A stretch of DNA of 64,000 nt. Origin: Salsuginibacillus halophilus (lineage in GTDB: Bacteria; Bacillota; Bacilli; Bacillales; Marinococcaceae). The stretch spans positions 62,001 to 126,000 of the forward strand of contig NZ_PYAV01000009.1 in NCBI RefSeq assembly GCF_003014715.1, in the 5' to 3' direction. Below the pieces are notes generated by a model. It ran no database searches. It saw nothing but the letters and a program-made list of their open reading frames with translations, and had not been told where the DNA came from. How positions within the stretch are numbered: position 1 is the stretch's first letter; each line of letters starts with the position of its first letter. The translations under genes and the position numbers were made by a program. Shown here in pieces: positions 47,553-56,387 of the stretch.

Positions 47553-47711
47553 TCATCTCATTTTCGAATGATATGAAGAGCGGTTGCCCCCATCGTAAGG
47601 ATCGTAGAAGATTTGGCTTTCAGCTTGCTCGATCATTTCATGCACCACACGAGAAACATGGCTTTCCGGAATATAATCGCTGAAATTTATTGATAGAAGA
47701 AGCTGACCCAT
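47553..47711 (-). pseudogene. N-terminal fragment of an IS1182-family-like transposase
   Basis: A 52-codon frame starts MGQLLLSINFSDYIPESHVS and continues RVVHEMIEQA, then GGNRSSYHSKMR before a stop. The pattern (SDYIPESHVSRVVHE, then a GG-SYH-KM block) matches the N-terminus of IS1182-type DDE transposases, normally around 450-550 residues, so most of the gene is gone. It lies next to the R5 core and the IS200/IS605-like end, indicating an insertion graveyard. Confidence 0.6.
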
Positions 47712-47805
47712 GGTATTTTATTTAAATATAAGAGATCTTCCTTTCTTTGGTGGGTGTGGTTACTTTCCATTGTTCAAAAGGATGATCTCTTTTTTAGTGT
47801 TCAAA

Positions 47806-47845
47806 TCTGGAAAAAAAGGAAATGGACTGCCCTTTTGGGACAGCC
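47806..47845 (-). terminator. Terminator of the M42 peptidase gene
   Basis: The hairpin at 47824-47845 has arms GGCTGTCCC and GGGCAGTCC, followed by ATTTCC and seven T on the minus strand. Confidence 0.75.
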
Positions 47846-47859
47846 CCCTTCTGTTTTTA

Positions 47860-48945
47860 TTATTCAAATGTGATGTTTTCAACAGTATCTTGATCAAGTT
47901 TTTTAATAACTTCTACAATCAGTTTAACTGCATTTTCAAAGTCATCGCGGTGAAGAATACCAGCATGCGTGTGGATATAACGCGTTGGTACCGTAATTGA
48001 CAAAGCTGGTACGCCATTTGCAGTTAAATGAATAGCACCAGAATCCGTTCCACCGGCAGACATCGCGTCATATTGATACGGGATCTCGTTCTCCTCTGCT
48101 GTGTTAACGACAAACTCACGTACGCCGCGGTGAGAAATCATGGATGCATCATACACTAAAATTTGTGGACCTTCACCAATTTTAGCGCGGGCATCGCTTT
48201 CGTTCACACCTGGTGTATCACCGGCAATACCGACATCCACCCCAAAACCGATATCCGGCTGAATTTTTTGCGCCGATGTTTTCGCTCCGCGCAGTCCGAC
48301 TTCTTCCTGAACCGTACCGACACCGTAAACTTCGTTCGGATGCTCTTCATTTTGCAGCTGCTTTAATACTTCAATGGCAATGGCGCAACCGATCCGATTA
48401 TCCCATGCTTTAGCCATAAGCAGCTTTTCGTTTGTCATAACTTCAAAATCGCATATTGGTACAACAGAATCCCCCGGACGGATGCCAAACGACTCCGCCT
48501 CTTCACGGCTTGAAGCACCGATATCAATAAACATATCCTTTTTTTCAACCATCTTTTTCCGCTGCTCCGGCGGTAAGATGTGAGGTGGCTTTGAGCCGAC
48601 AATTCCTGTAATATTACCATTTTTCGTCATAACGTTCACGCGTTGAGCAAGCATAACCTGCTCCCACCAGCCGCCAACGGTTTGGAACTTTAAAAAGCCT
48701 TTTTCATCAATATGTGTAACCATAAAGCCGATCTCATCTAAATGACCGGCAACCATAACCCGTGGTCCATCTGCTTCCCCCGTTTTTTTGGCGATTAAGC
48801 TGCCGAGACCATCTGTGGTAACTTCATCCGCATAAGGTGTGATATGCTTTCTCATCGCTTCGCGTGCTTCTTTTTCGTTTCCTGGGATGCCATTTGCGTC
48901 AGTTAACTCTTTTAACATTGTTAAGGTTTCATCCATGTTTGCCAA
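47860..48945 (-). CDS. ysdC: M42 family metallo-aminopeptidase, YsdC-like
   Basis: A 361-residue zinc/cobalt peptidase of the glutamyl/endoglucanase-like M42 group. Ligand segments are [51 protein letters not shown] and [10 protein letters not shown]. The TTG at 48945 (reading [14 protein letters not shown]) is chosen because AGGAGGGG lies about six bases upstream and the length equals B. subtilis YsdC. The longer frame adds an unsupported 30 residues. Confidence 0.88.
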   Translation of the reverse strand: MANMDETLTMLKELTDANGIPGNEKEAREAMRKHITPYADEVTTDGLGSLIAKKTGEADGPRVMVAGHLDEIGFMVTHIDEKGFLKFQTVGGWWEQVMLAQRVNVMTKNGNITGIVGSKPPHILPPEQRKKMVEKKDMFIDIGASSREEAESFGIRPGDSVVPICDFEVMTNEKLLMAKAWDNRIGCAIAIEVLKQLQNEEHPNEVYGVGTVQEEVGLRGAKTSAQKIQPDIGFGVDVGIAGDTPGVNESDARAKIGEGPQILVYDASMISHRGVREFVVNTAEENEIPYQYDAMSAGGTDSGAIHLTANGVPALSITVPTRYIHTHAGILHRDDFENAVKLIVEVIKKLDQDTVENITFE

Positions 48946-49204
48946 CCTGACCCCTCCTGAACTATGTAATTCTATTAATGTGAGTAAGAACACATTGCAT
49001 AAATTTAGTATAAACGGATTTGTTTCGTTTCTCAAACCTTTTCCGTAAAATGTGGAGAAATTTCAGTCACATGCTTAATCTCAAAAACGTAAGGGAATAC
49101 ATATAAGTAACGATATCGAAAAAGCGTATGCCAGCAACGACAAATGAGAAGCGATCGTATACAATGGAATTAGTAAGTGACGGCTGACATCAGGAGGGGA
49201 TTGT

Positions 49205-49603
49205 ATGGCAATTGTCTTGCGCCTGCTCATTCTAGCTGCGATTATCATCATCATTTATGCAGCTGCAAAGTATTTTTTCAACCCAAAACGCAAGCTCGAA
49301 GCTGCCCACGAACGGAGACAGTTCTTCTTTTTAGATGAAAAAAAGAACGTTCGCAAAAACTTATTCATTACCTACAAAGGTGCCATGTTTGAAGGGGAAA
49401 AATATTTAGGTACAACCGAGAATGCTTTTGAAATTGTTCATGTGATCGTTTGGCCGCAACGTAAAGAGAGATTAAAGGGTTTATCTACAGACGATTTTAA
49501 GTTTATTGAAAACGAAATCCAAATGGCTTACCCAGAAGCTGAAGTTGAATGGAAGAGTCCTGTAAAGGAACTGCTTGAAGAACACGGAAATCAATCGGAG
49601 TGA
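49205..49603 (+). CDS. ysdB: YsdB-like membrane-anchored protein
   Basis: A 132-residue protein with one N-terminal membrane helix (residues about 4-24, VLRLLILAAIIIIIYAAAKYFF) and a charged cytoplasmic part containing KNLFITYKGAMFEGEKYLG. Function is unknown; the B. subtilis homologue belongs to the sigma-W envelope stress regulon. I did not find a convincing sigma-W promoter here. AGGAGGGG precedes the ATG. Confidence 0.82.
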   Translation: MAIVLRLLILAAIIIIIYAAAKYFFNPKRKLEAAHERRQFFFLDEKKNVRKNLFITYKGAMFEGEKYLGTTENAFEIVHVIVWPQRKERLKGLSTDDFKFIENEIQMAYPEAEVEWKSPVKELLEEHGNQSE

Positions 49604-49604
49604 A

Positions 49605-49645
49605 TAAAAGAACCTGCACCACAATGATGCAGGTTCTTTTTTTTT
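49605..49645. terminator. Bidirectional terminator between ysdB and arsA
   Basis: Arms GAACCTGCA (49610-49618) and TGCAGGTTC (49628-49636), followed by nine T on the plus strand and TTTTATTC on the minus strand. It serves both convergent transcripts. Confidence 0.85.
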
Positions 49646-49669
49646 GCAAATGGTGCGGTCAACAAACGT

Positions 49670-51391
49670 TTACTGCTGTTGCCACGGTCTGACTATCACA
49701 TTTTCCGCTACTTGTTCAGCTCGATTAATCCATGTCATTTCACCTGCAGCCCGCGCACGTAACAGCGAATCTTGAGGGACAGCTGCGCTTAAGCTTTGAT
49801 TGATAAGCCATGTAGAAGGCGTTAACCCTGCTCGAATTAAATCTTTTTGCAAACGCTCTGTTTCATACACCGGTGTCGCCTCCGGCAGCGTTACGAGAAG
49901 GAATGCTGTCTGCTTTGGATCCCGCAACCGAGGTAAAAGCCTACGTATCGCTTGATCATCACCGGTTTTTTCCAGCAGCTCTCGATGGTACGAACCGGCT
50001 GCATCAAGTAAAAGTAACGTATGTCCTGTCGGCGCGGTATCAATAACAACATAATAATCATCGGCCTGTTCGACAAGCCGGCTGAATGCGTAGAACACAG
50101 CAATTTCCTCGGTGCACGGTGAAGCAAGCTCTTCTTTCATATAAGCAATCCCTTCTTCACCTAGTTCCCCCTCCATACTCGCCAGCACTTGTGCACGATA
50201 TTTTTCCGTCTCTTTTTCTGGATCAATTGTGCGGACAGCAAAAGTACCAGAAGACGCATCCCGGTCTTCCCAGTGCGTGGCTGGATCAGTTGAGGCAAGT
50301 AAGACTGGGGCACCACGGTCAGCAAGCAGTTGTGCAATCGTTGCTGCTGTACTTGTTTTACCAACACCGCCCTTTCCCATTGTGAAAATTAATTGCTGTT
50401 TTGCCTTAAGCACTTCATCAACCCATGTCTCCAATGCTGTGGAAGACACCGGTACGGACGTCATTTCTAACTTCTCACCCCCACTGCCCGGTGTAAGCAG
50501 CTCTCGGGCTGTGGCTGGATTAACGACGCTCTGTTGCTTTAAATGCAGAATATACTGCGTCAAATGTGCAAGCACTTCCGGTTTTTGCTGTAAAGCTTTG
50601 AGCTGGCTTTGTTTAAACTCTCGGCTAACTTCATCCTCTGTTTTAACTTCTTGTTCTAAGAGTGGGTGCACCCCGTTTACAATCAACACCTGTTGAGTTA
50701 AACCGAGATCTCCAAGCTCTTCTGCACTACGCGCAGCTTCTTCTAAAGGCGCTTCTGCCGGTCTAGCCACAAAAAACATCGTTGTTTCTTCAACTTGTTT
50801 TAACCGTTCAAACGCTTCTTCATAACCCTGCTGTTTTTCCGTTAAACCAGAAAGTGGGCCAATACAAGATGCGCCGGTTGTATTTTCAGCAAAAAACTCG
50901 GTCCATGCCCCCGGAAGTTGCAAAAGCCGGAGGGTATGTCCGGTCGGCGCCGTATCAAAGATAAAATAGTCATATAAATCTCTCGCATCGTCAGAAAGCC
51001 AGCCGGCAAATTGATCAAAGGCGGCGATTTCTACCGTACAGGCGCCAGACATTTGCTCTTCCATTTGTTCTACAGCCGAATCCGGAAGAATGCCGCGGTA
51101 CGGACCTACGACTCGTTCACGATACGCCTCTGCTGCTGTTTCTGGTTCTACATTCACTGCATGAAGGTTTCGTTGCTCCGGAATAACAGTTGGTTCACTA
51201 TTTAAATTTAATGTAAATAAATCATCAAGATTAGAAGCTGGATCAGTACTCACGAGCAGTACTTCATAACCCTTGTCAGCAAGGCTGAGTGCTGAAGCTG
51301 CCGCAGTTGAGGTTTTTCCAGTCCCTCCTTTACCAGTGAAAAAATTATACTTTGTTTGAATATGTGTCCCTGGTACAAAATGTTGCTTCAT
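49670..51391 (-). CDS. arsA: Arsenical pump-driving ATPase
   Basis: A 573-residue fused dimer ATPase. P-loops are at residues 20-28 (GKGGTGKTS) and 339-347 (GKGGVGKTS), each with a DTAPTGHTL switch motif. Metalloid-binding cysteines C118, C176 and C426 are in SGACTVEIAAF, TGASCIGPLSG and SPCTEEIAVF, matching the classical three-Cys site. It powers ArsB to extrude arsenite. It follows arsD on the minus strand. Confidence 0.95.
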   Translation of the reverse strand: MKQHFVPGTHIQTKYNFFTGKGGTGKTSTAAASALSLADKGYEVLLVSTDPASNLDDLFTLNLNSEPTVIPEQRNLHAVNVEPETAAEAYRERVVGPYRGILPDSAVEQMEEQMSGACTVEIAAFDQFAGWLSDDARDLYDYFIFDTAPTGHTLRLLQLPGAWTEFFAENTTGASCIGPLSGLTEKQQGYEEAFERLKQVEETTMFFVARPAEAPLEEAARSAEELGDLGLTQQVLIVNGVHPLLEQEVKTEDEVSREFKQSQLKALQQKPEVLAHLTQYILHLKQQSVVNPATARELLTPGSGGEKLEMTSVPVSSTALETWVDEVLKAKQQLIFTMGKGGVGKTSTAATIAQLLADRGAPVLLASTDPATHWEDRDASSGTFAVRTIDPEKETEKYRAQVLASMEGELGEEGIAYMKEELASPCTEEIAVFYAFSRLVEQADDYYVVIDTAPTGHTLLLLDAAGSYHRELLEKTGDDQAIRRLLPRLRDPKQTAFLLVTLPEATPVYETERLQKDLIRAGLTPSTWLINQSLSAAVPQDSLLRARAAGEMTWINRAEQVAENVIVRPWQQQ

Positions 51392-51424
51392 AATGTTCCT
51401 CCCTCTACTTCAGCGTACCGATGG

Positions 51425-51778
51425 TTAGCGGATTTTTATATCTACACCCTTGGATTGACTTTCATCTAATTGCTTCAACTTAATACCTGTCCATGCTTCG
51501 AATTCTTCCTGTGACGGATAAGCACCCTCTTTGACAACCTTTCCATCAGCGAGCACAACCGGCAAGACATCCGCTCCTTTTGCATCAAGCAGTGCTTTTA
51601 CAGCAGGCGTTTCCACAAAAGGGGCCGGCGCATTGCCAAGGTTAAATCGTTCTACCGTTATGCCCTTTGTTTTCAATGCCGAAATATCACCAGCTACTCT
51701 AGCAAGTTCCGGGTCTACCTCCGGACCACATACCCCAGTTTCACAACACATCGCTGGATCAAATACTTGTAATACCAT
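51425..51778 (-). CDS. arsD: Arsenic metallochaperone ArsD
   Basis: A 117-residue protein with the chaperone cysteine triad C11, C12 and C17 (FDPAMCCETGVCG), which hands As(III) to ArsA. The C-terminal vicinal Cys pairs of plasmid R773 ArsD are absent, as in many chromosomal versions. It is the first gene of arsDA, divergent from arsBCR. Confidence 0.93.
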   Translation of the reverse strand: MVLQVFDPAMCCETGVCGPEVDPELARVAGDISALKTKGITVERFNLGNAPAPFVETPAVKALLDAKGADVLPVVLADGKVVKEGAYPSQEEFEAWTGIKLKQLDESQSKGVDIKIR

Positions 51779-51812
51779 TAAGTTATCCTCCTTAATTCGT
51801 TTCGTTTATTGA

Positions 51813-51840
51813 TTGACATATAATTATATAATTATATAAT
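51813..51840 (+). promoter_or_regulatory. Promoter of arsBCR with probable ArsR operator
   Basis: TTGACA and TATAAT are 16 bases apart on the plus strand. The spacer and -10 consist of repeated ATTATAT units forming an AT-rich palindrome, a likely ArsR site (inference). Confidence 0.75.
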
Positions 51841-51864
51841 AGTCACTGTAGGCTTCACATGCAA
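51836..51864 (-). promoter_or_regulatory. Divergent promoter of arsDA
   Basis: Minus-strand TTGCAT and TATTAT are 17 bases apart. Its -10 overlaps the -10 of the arsBCR promoter, so one repressor site could shut both. Confidence 0.65.
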
Positions 51865-51907
51865 CCAATGTGATTAAAAATCTATAACAGAAAGGAGGAT
51901 CACCGCT

Positions 51908-53203
51908 TTGGAGATCTTTGTTGCTGTGATTATCTTTTTACTTACGCTTACTTTTGTGATCTGGCAGCCGCGCGGACTTTCTATCGGCTGGTCAGCTGCT
52001 GCCGGAGCTGTTCTCGCGTTGATTGCAGGTGTCGTTAATGTAAGCGATGTGATTGAAGTTACAGGAATCGTGTGGAATGCGACACTAACTTTTATCGCGA
52101 TTATTATTATTTCTTTAATTCTTGATGAAATCGGCTTTTTTGAGTGGTCGGCCCTACATATGGCGAGGATTGCGAAAGGAAGCGGCATCCGCATGTTTGT
52201 TTATATTTCTCTGCTTGGATCAGTTGTCGCTGCTTTTTTTGCAAATGACGGTGCTGCGCTCATTTTAACACCGATCGTGCTTGCGATGGTCCGTGCGCTT
52301 AACTTTAAAGAAGCAATGATCCTTCCGTTTATTATGGCAAGCGGATTTATTGCTGACAGCACGAGCCTTCCACTCATTGTAAGTAACCTTGTTAACATTG
52401 TTTCTGCGGACTTTTTCGGTATCGGTTTTTTAGAGTACGCTTCACGCATGATTGTGCCGAACTTATTTTCCATCGCCGCAAGTATTCTCGTTTTGTTTGT
52501 CGTCTTTCGTAAAGACATTCCGCGTACGTACGATGCATCTCACTTAAAACGACCACGTGATGCGATACAAGATACAAAAATGTTTCGCATTTCCTGGATT
52601 GTTCTTAGTGTTCTTTTCGTCGGCTACTTAGTCGTCGAATTTATACACTTACCTGTCTCCTTTGTTGCAGGTATTGTCGCAGTCATCTTTTTACTACTTG
52701 CCCGTCGCAGTCCGGCTGTTGAAACACGTACAGTAATGAAAGGTGCACCGTGGGCAATTGTCGTTTTTTCCATCGGAATGTACGTTGTCGTTTACGGGCT
52801 GCAAAACGTCGGCTTAACCGATGTTCTCGCTGAAGGCATTCAAGCTGCAGCAGGCGAAGGTTTTTTCGCCGGGACAATGTTTATGGGATTTTTAGCTGCC
52901 ATTTTATCGTCAATCATGAATAATATGCCGACCGTGATGATTAACGCACTTGCCATTGATGGTGCTGAACTGAACGGCTTAATGAAAGAGTTAATGATTT
53001 ACGCCAATGTAATCGGCAGCGACCTGGGACCAAAAATTACTCCGATCGGGTCCCTTGCTACACTGCTTTGGCTGCATGTACTGTCATTGAAAGGCGTTAA
53101 AATTTCCTGGGGGTACTACTTTAAAGTTGGTATCATTCTTACGATCCCAACCTTGTTTATTACGTTAGCTGCACTTTACTTCTGGCTGTTACTTATTTAT
53201 TAA
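51908..53203 (+). CDS. arsB: Arsenite efflux permease (ArsB/NhaD superfamily)
   Basis: A 431-residue membrane protein with about 12 hydrophobic segments; conserved blocks include [15 protein letters not shown] and [19 protein letters not shown]. It expels arsenite, energised by ArsA and/or proton motive force. The start appears to be TTG (at 51908, after AGAAAGGAGGATC), reading MEIFVAV. First gene of arsB-arsC-arsR. Confidence 0.93.
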   Translation: MEIFVAVIIFLLTLTFVIWQPRGLSIGWSAAAGAVLALIAGVVNVSDVIEVTGIVWNATLTFIAIIIISLILDEIGFFEWSALHMARIAKGSGIRMFVYISLLGSVVAAFFANDGAALILTPIVLAMVRALNFKEAMILPFIMASGFIADSTSLPLIVSNLVNIVSADFFGIGFLEYASRMIVPNLFSIAASILVLFVVFRKDIPRTYDASHLKRPRDAIQDTKMFRISWIVLSVLFVGYLVVEFIHLPVSFVAGIVAVIFLLLARRSPAVETRTVMKGAPWAIVVFSIGMYVVVYGLQNVGLTDVLAEGIQAAAGEGFFAGTMFMGFLAAILSSIMNNMPTVMINALAIDGAELNGLMKELMIYANVIGSDLGPKITPIGSLATLLWLHVLSLKGVKISWGYYFKVGIILTIPTLFITLAALYFWLLLIY

Positions 53204-53223
53204 TTCAAAGGAAGGTGTAAGTC

Positions 53224-53646
53224 ATGTCAAACAAACCAATCATTTACTTTTTATGTACAGGAAACTCCTGCCGCAGCCAAATGGCGGAAGGCTTCGGGCG
53301 CCACTATTTGAGCGATGAATTTGAGGTTTACTCTGCAGGTATTGAAGCCCACGGTGTAAATCCAAAAGCAGTAGAAGTTATGAAAGATGCAAGTATTGAT
53401 ATTAGCAGGCAGACATCCGATCAAATTGACCAAGATATCTTAAAGGAGGCAACACACGTCATTACGCTGTGCGGTCACGCCGATGAAGTATGTCCAACTG
53501 TACCTGCGGGGGCTTTCCGTGCACATTGGGGTTTTGATGATCCCCCTAAAGCTGAAGGAAGCGAAGCAGAAAAACACGCTGTATTTATACGCGTGCGCGA
53601 TGAAATTGAAGCACGCATCCGCCGCTTTCAAGAAACTGGCGAATAA
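53224..53646 (+). CDS. arsC: Arsenate reductase, thioredoxin-coupled
   Basis: A 140-residue low-molecular-weight phosphatase-fold reductase. Catalytic P-loop C11-TGNSC-R17 and redox cysteines C83 and C90 ([10 protein letters not shown]) match the pI258 ArsC mechanism, with the disulfide reduced by thioredoxin. It lies 20 bases after arsB. Confidence 0.95.
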   Translation: MSNKPIIYFLCTGNSCRSQMAEGFGRHYLSDEFEVYSAGIEAHGVNPKAVEVMKDASIDISRQTSDQIDQDILKEATHVITLCGHADEVCPTVPAGAFRAHWGFDDPPKAEGSEAEKHAVFIRVRDEIEARIRRFQETGE

Positions 53647-53719
53647 CGCTAAGTCTAGCTGTTGGAATGAAATGTTGCTATACTACTTGTAACGTAAACT
53701 CCTCAAAGGAGGCTTATCT

Positions 53720-54070
53720 ATGTCTGTTGAATTCGAACAACGATCCACCGAAGAAACAGCTGAAGTTTTAAAACTTCTCGGGGATAAAACAAGGCTCCGC
53801 ACCTTATGCCTATTATACGAAAGCGATTGCTGCGTATGTGAGCTTGTGGAAGTTTTTCAAATGAGTCAGCCTTCCATAAGCCAGCACTTGCGCAAACTCC
53901 GGGATCGAGGGATTGTAATTGAAGAACAACGGGGCCGCTGGATGTTTTATCAGCTGAATCGCGCGCACAGCACTTATCCGCTCATCGAAAGTATCATTCA
54001 AACGCTGCCTTCAGAAAAAGCAACATGGGCATCGTTAGAAGAGCAAGGTTTACGCGTCAACTGTTGTTGA
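53720..54070 (+). CDS. arsR: ArsR arsenite-responsive repressor
   Basis: A 116-residue winged-helix ArsR/SmtB protein. The metalloid-sensing motif is in DCCVCELVEVF (C37, C38, C40) followed by recognition helix QPSISQHLRKLRDRG. A Cys pair ends the protein. It is the third gene of its operon; most ars operons put arsR first. AAAGGAGG precedes the ATG. Confidence 0.94.
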   Translation: MSVEFEQRSTEETAEVLKLLGDKTRLRTLCLLYESDCCVCELVEVFQMSQPSISQHLRKLRDRGIVIEEQRGRWMFYQLNRAHSTYPLIESIIQTLPSEKATWASLEEQGLRVNCC

Positions 54071-54076
54071 AAAGAA

Positions 54077-54102
54077 ATGGCCCTCACAATTTTGAGAGCC
54101 AT
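54077..54102 (+). terminator. Hairpin after arsR at the edge of R4
   Basis: Arms ATGGCCCTCA and TGAGAGCCAT begin seven bases after the arsR stop. No T-run follows because R4 begins at 54108. A second copy of this hairpin was not found on the far side of R4. Confidence 0.55.
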
Positions 54103-54107
54103 CAGAC

Positions 54108-54636
54108 TGTCGACAAGGTACAAAATCTAAAATTCATGCACAGCTTACTGCTCCGAGCCGAGGGTTGCACTTAAAAACTGAACCATGAACGTGACCGGAA
54201 CGAAAGCGGACGCTTTCCCGAAGGCTTGGCTTCAGCTAACTTGTTCGATTTGATTGCCAATCGAACAAGTTAGCTGAAGCCTGCGCTTGATCCTCTAGGA
54301 GTCGCCGTCTTTCTTTTCGGTCACTTTTCAATTGACGGATCATCAATCATTTCCAATGGATATTGTTTGTTTTATCGTTCATAAAGCATCGTTATGAAAT
54401 TGATTTATGTAGATATTGCTTAATCAAAAGGATCTCTACAATTGATACTATCAAATAACGCAAGGCTGACAAGCATCTGCGGCGACGCTTACACAGAACA
54501 ACGAGTGAGGAAATCCCGCAGGCATCGGTAGTCCACCGAGGAAGTGGAGGAGGTACAAGAGGCTAAGAAGACACGGTGAGGTCAAGCTTTAGCGCAGATC
54601 AAACCGATGTCGCGCTTGTGCCATTGGTGAAAGCGA
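54108..54636 (+). repeat. Dispersed element R4 (MITE-like, right end degraded)
   Basis: It starts TGTCGACAAGGTACAAAATC and carries core module A at about 54208-54312. The inner palindrome is extended to 23-base perfect arms at 54228-54250 and 54259-54281. Module B includes the extra sequence seen in R1 (AAATCCCGCAGGCA). The right end is not clear, so the end coordinate is approximate. No ORF. Confidence 0.75.
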
Positions 54637-54727
54637 GTATATTTCCCATGCTTATCATTTAAAATATATCTTATGGGACAGCACCATTTCTTTTTTTATG
54701 ATGTACATGATGCATTCTATTGCATAA

Positions 54728-54762
54728 AACAGATCCGGCTGCGGTAGGCGGATCTGTTTTGT
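54728..54762. terminator. Bidirectional terminator between R4 and the TVP38 gene
   Basis: Arms AACAGATCCG and CGGATCTGTT, with TTTTGTT on the plus strand and TTTTATGC on the minus strand. Confidence 0.75.
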
Positions 54763-54817
54763 TATTCTCTATAGATTTTGTTTAACTTATGGAAAGTGAC
54801 TTTTTCCGTCTATTCAT

Positions 54818-55387
54818 TTAACGTGATGCAAAGAACGATTTCATACGGTGAGTAAACGTTTTACTTCTTGATAATAAAAACAGTAACACAAGAACTACTG
54901 TAATAAACAACAGCACATACCAAGGAAGCTCACGAATGCCGTGTCCAAACGATGTATAAATCAAAGCCGGTGGCAAACTTGCAATAAAGGAATATTTCGT
55001 ATAATCCCGCCAGTTACTGCTGATCTCCATTAAATAAGCATTTACTAAATGAAAATGAAGGAATGGAACACAACGTAAAATCATAATTTGTGCCAAAGTA
55101 AGTTCTTCTTTTCCACCCATCCACTTATTCTTCCATTCCGTTAGCTTACGACGTAATGCAGGCCACAACTTTACCGCCGCATAAAACATTAAGCTTACAA
55201 TTGTTAAGCCGATCATCGAAAAGAGCGTGCCATAAAATGTCCCGAATAATAGCCCGCCGAGAATACCAATGGTAGCAACTGGGAGCATTAGAAGCTGCCG
55301 CAAAATATGAGCCCCTAAAAATAAAAGCGGGGCCATCCAGCCTGTATCTTGAATTGCTGCTACTGCCGCATCAATGAATGCTTCCAT
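54818..55387 (-). CDS. TVP38/TMEM64 (DedA-like) membrane protein
   Basis: A 189-residue protein with about five hydrophobic helices. The central GILGGLLFGTFYGTLFSMIGLTI and MILRCVPFLHFHLVNAYL segments fit the VTT/SNARE-associated domain, whose members are linked to lipid scrambling or transport. Function here is unknown. It lies 17 bases after ysdA, so probably co-transcribed with it. Confidence 0.75.
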   Translation of the reverse strand: MEAFIDAAVAAIQDTGWMAPLLFLGAHILRQLLMLPVATIGILGGLLFGTFYGTLFSMIGLTIVSLMFYAAVKLWPALRRKLTEWKNKWMGGKEELTLAQIMILRCVPFLHFHLVNAYLMEISSNWRDYTKYSFIASLPPALIYTSFGHGIRELPWYVLLFITVVLVLLFLLSRSKTFTHRMKSFFASR

Positions 55388-55404
55388 CTAGCACACCCTC
55401 CTTC

Positions 55405-55677
55405 CTAAATGACCCAGCTCATACTAAAAATCAGCCCAACCTGAATTATGATGATCAATGGGACGCCGTACTTAAAAGACGGTTTTTTTGTTTTATGCCG
55501 AAAGAGTTGCATCCCACCCAAAATTCCAGGGCTTCCCCCGATCCACGCCATCAAAAATAACGTTCGCTCAGAAATTCGCTGCTTTCTCATTTTTGCCCTA
55601 TTTTTGTCGAATCTAACCATGATAATAGCAACAAAACTGCAGCTAACCATCCAAGCAGCTATCATTAGTAAAATCAA
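55405..55677 (-). CDS. ysdA: YsdA, DUF1294 membrane protein
   Basis: A 90-residue protein with hydrophobic helices at about 1-20, 42-58 and 72-90. The basic stretch DKNRAKMRKQRISERTL followed by GGSPGILGGMQLFRHKT is the DUF1294 signature. Function unknown. It follows rplT as in B. subtilis, past a terminator. Confidence 0.85.
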   Translation of the reverse strand: MILLMIAAWMVSCSFVAIIMVRFDKNRAKMRKQRISERTLFLMAWIGGSPGILGGMQLFRHKTKKPSFKYGVPLIIIIQVGLIFSMSWVI

Positions 55678-55691
55678 TTGTCTCTCCTCAC

Positions 55692-55724
55692 GAAAAAGCT
55701 GCCCGCTAGGAAACAGGCAGCTTC
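55692..55724 (-). terminator. Terminator of infC-rpmI-rplT
   Basis: Arms AAGCTGCC and GGGCAGCTT, followed on the minus strand by TTTTTC, 16 bases after rplT. Confidence 0.8.
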
Positions 55725-55739
55725 TTTACACACGCTATT

Positions 55740-56099
55740 TTACAAGTTCTGCTTTGCTTTTTCAGCAAGTTCAGCAAATGCTTTTTCATCGTTTACAGCT
55801 AAGTCTGCAAGCATCTTACGGTTGACATCAATGCCAGCCTGCTTAAGACCGTGCATCAAACGGCTGTAAGACAAGCCATTCAAACGTGCAGCTGCGTTGA
55901 TACGCGTGATCCACAACTTACGGAAGTCGCGCTTACGCTGGCGACGGTCGCGGTAAGCGTATTCTAGGGATTTGCGTACCTGTTCTTGTGCCGCACGGAA
56001 CATGCGGTGCTTCGAACCATGGTACCCTTTAGCTAGTTTCATGACTTTTTTACGACGGCGACGTGCAACGTATCCACCTTTTACTCTTGACATCGTCAA
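55740..56099 (-). CDS. rplT: 50S ribosomal protein L20
   Basis: A 119-residue, very basic L20 ([20 protein letters not shown], then [26 protein letters not shown]). It is needed early in 50S assembly and in Bacillus binds the infC leader to repress its own operon. Last gene of infC-rpmI-rplT. Confidence 0.98.
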   Translation of the reverse strand: MTMSRVKGGYVARRRRKKVMKLAKGYHGSKHRMFRAAQEQVRKSLEYAYRDRRQRKRDFRKLWITRINAAARLNGLSYSRLMHGLKQAGIDVNRKMLADLAVNDEKAFAELAEKAKQNL

Positions 56100-56135
56100 G
56101 CCCTCCTTACTTTCTTAGCACATAACTTAAAGTGC

Positions 56136-56342
56136 TTATTTTTTCTTTTTGTACGGAAGAAGCTGCTCAATCCGGTTTTGGTCCGTTTTGTCCATAACTT
56201 CTTGTTTGCTCAAACGACGCTTTTGCTTTTCGGACTTGTTCCGGAACAAGTGACTCGTAAATGCGTGGCTGCGCTTGATCTTTCCGGATCCTGTCTTTTT
56301 GAAACGCTTTTTCGCACCGCTGTGCGTCTTCATTTTAGGCAT
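56136..56342 (-). CDS. rpmI: 50S ribosomal protein L35
   Basis: A 68-residue L35 ([36 protein letters not shown]), between infC and rplT in the universal order. AAGGAGGTAC precedes the ATG. Confidence 0.97.
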   Translation of the reverse strand: MPKMKTHSGAKKRFKKTGSGKIKRSHAFTSHLFRNKSEKQKRRLSKQEVMDKTDQNRIEQLLPYKKKK

Positions 56343-56387
56343 GATTGTACCTCCTTCAATGGTTTAAGCCTTGAACCGTTGACAAAC

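Noticed and set aside
33445-54636. R elements as group II intron remnants that insert after terminators
   Set aside because: No domain V/VI-like hairpin or reverse transcriptase remnant seen, and long direct target duplications are not expected for introns.
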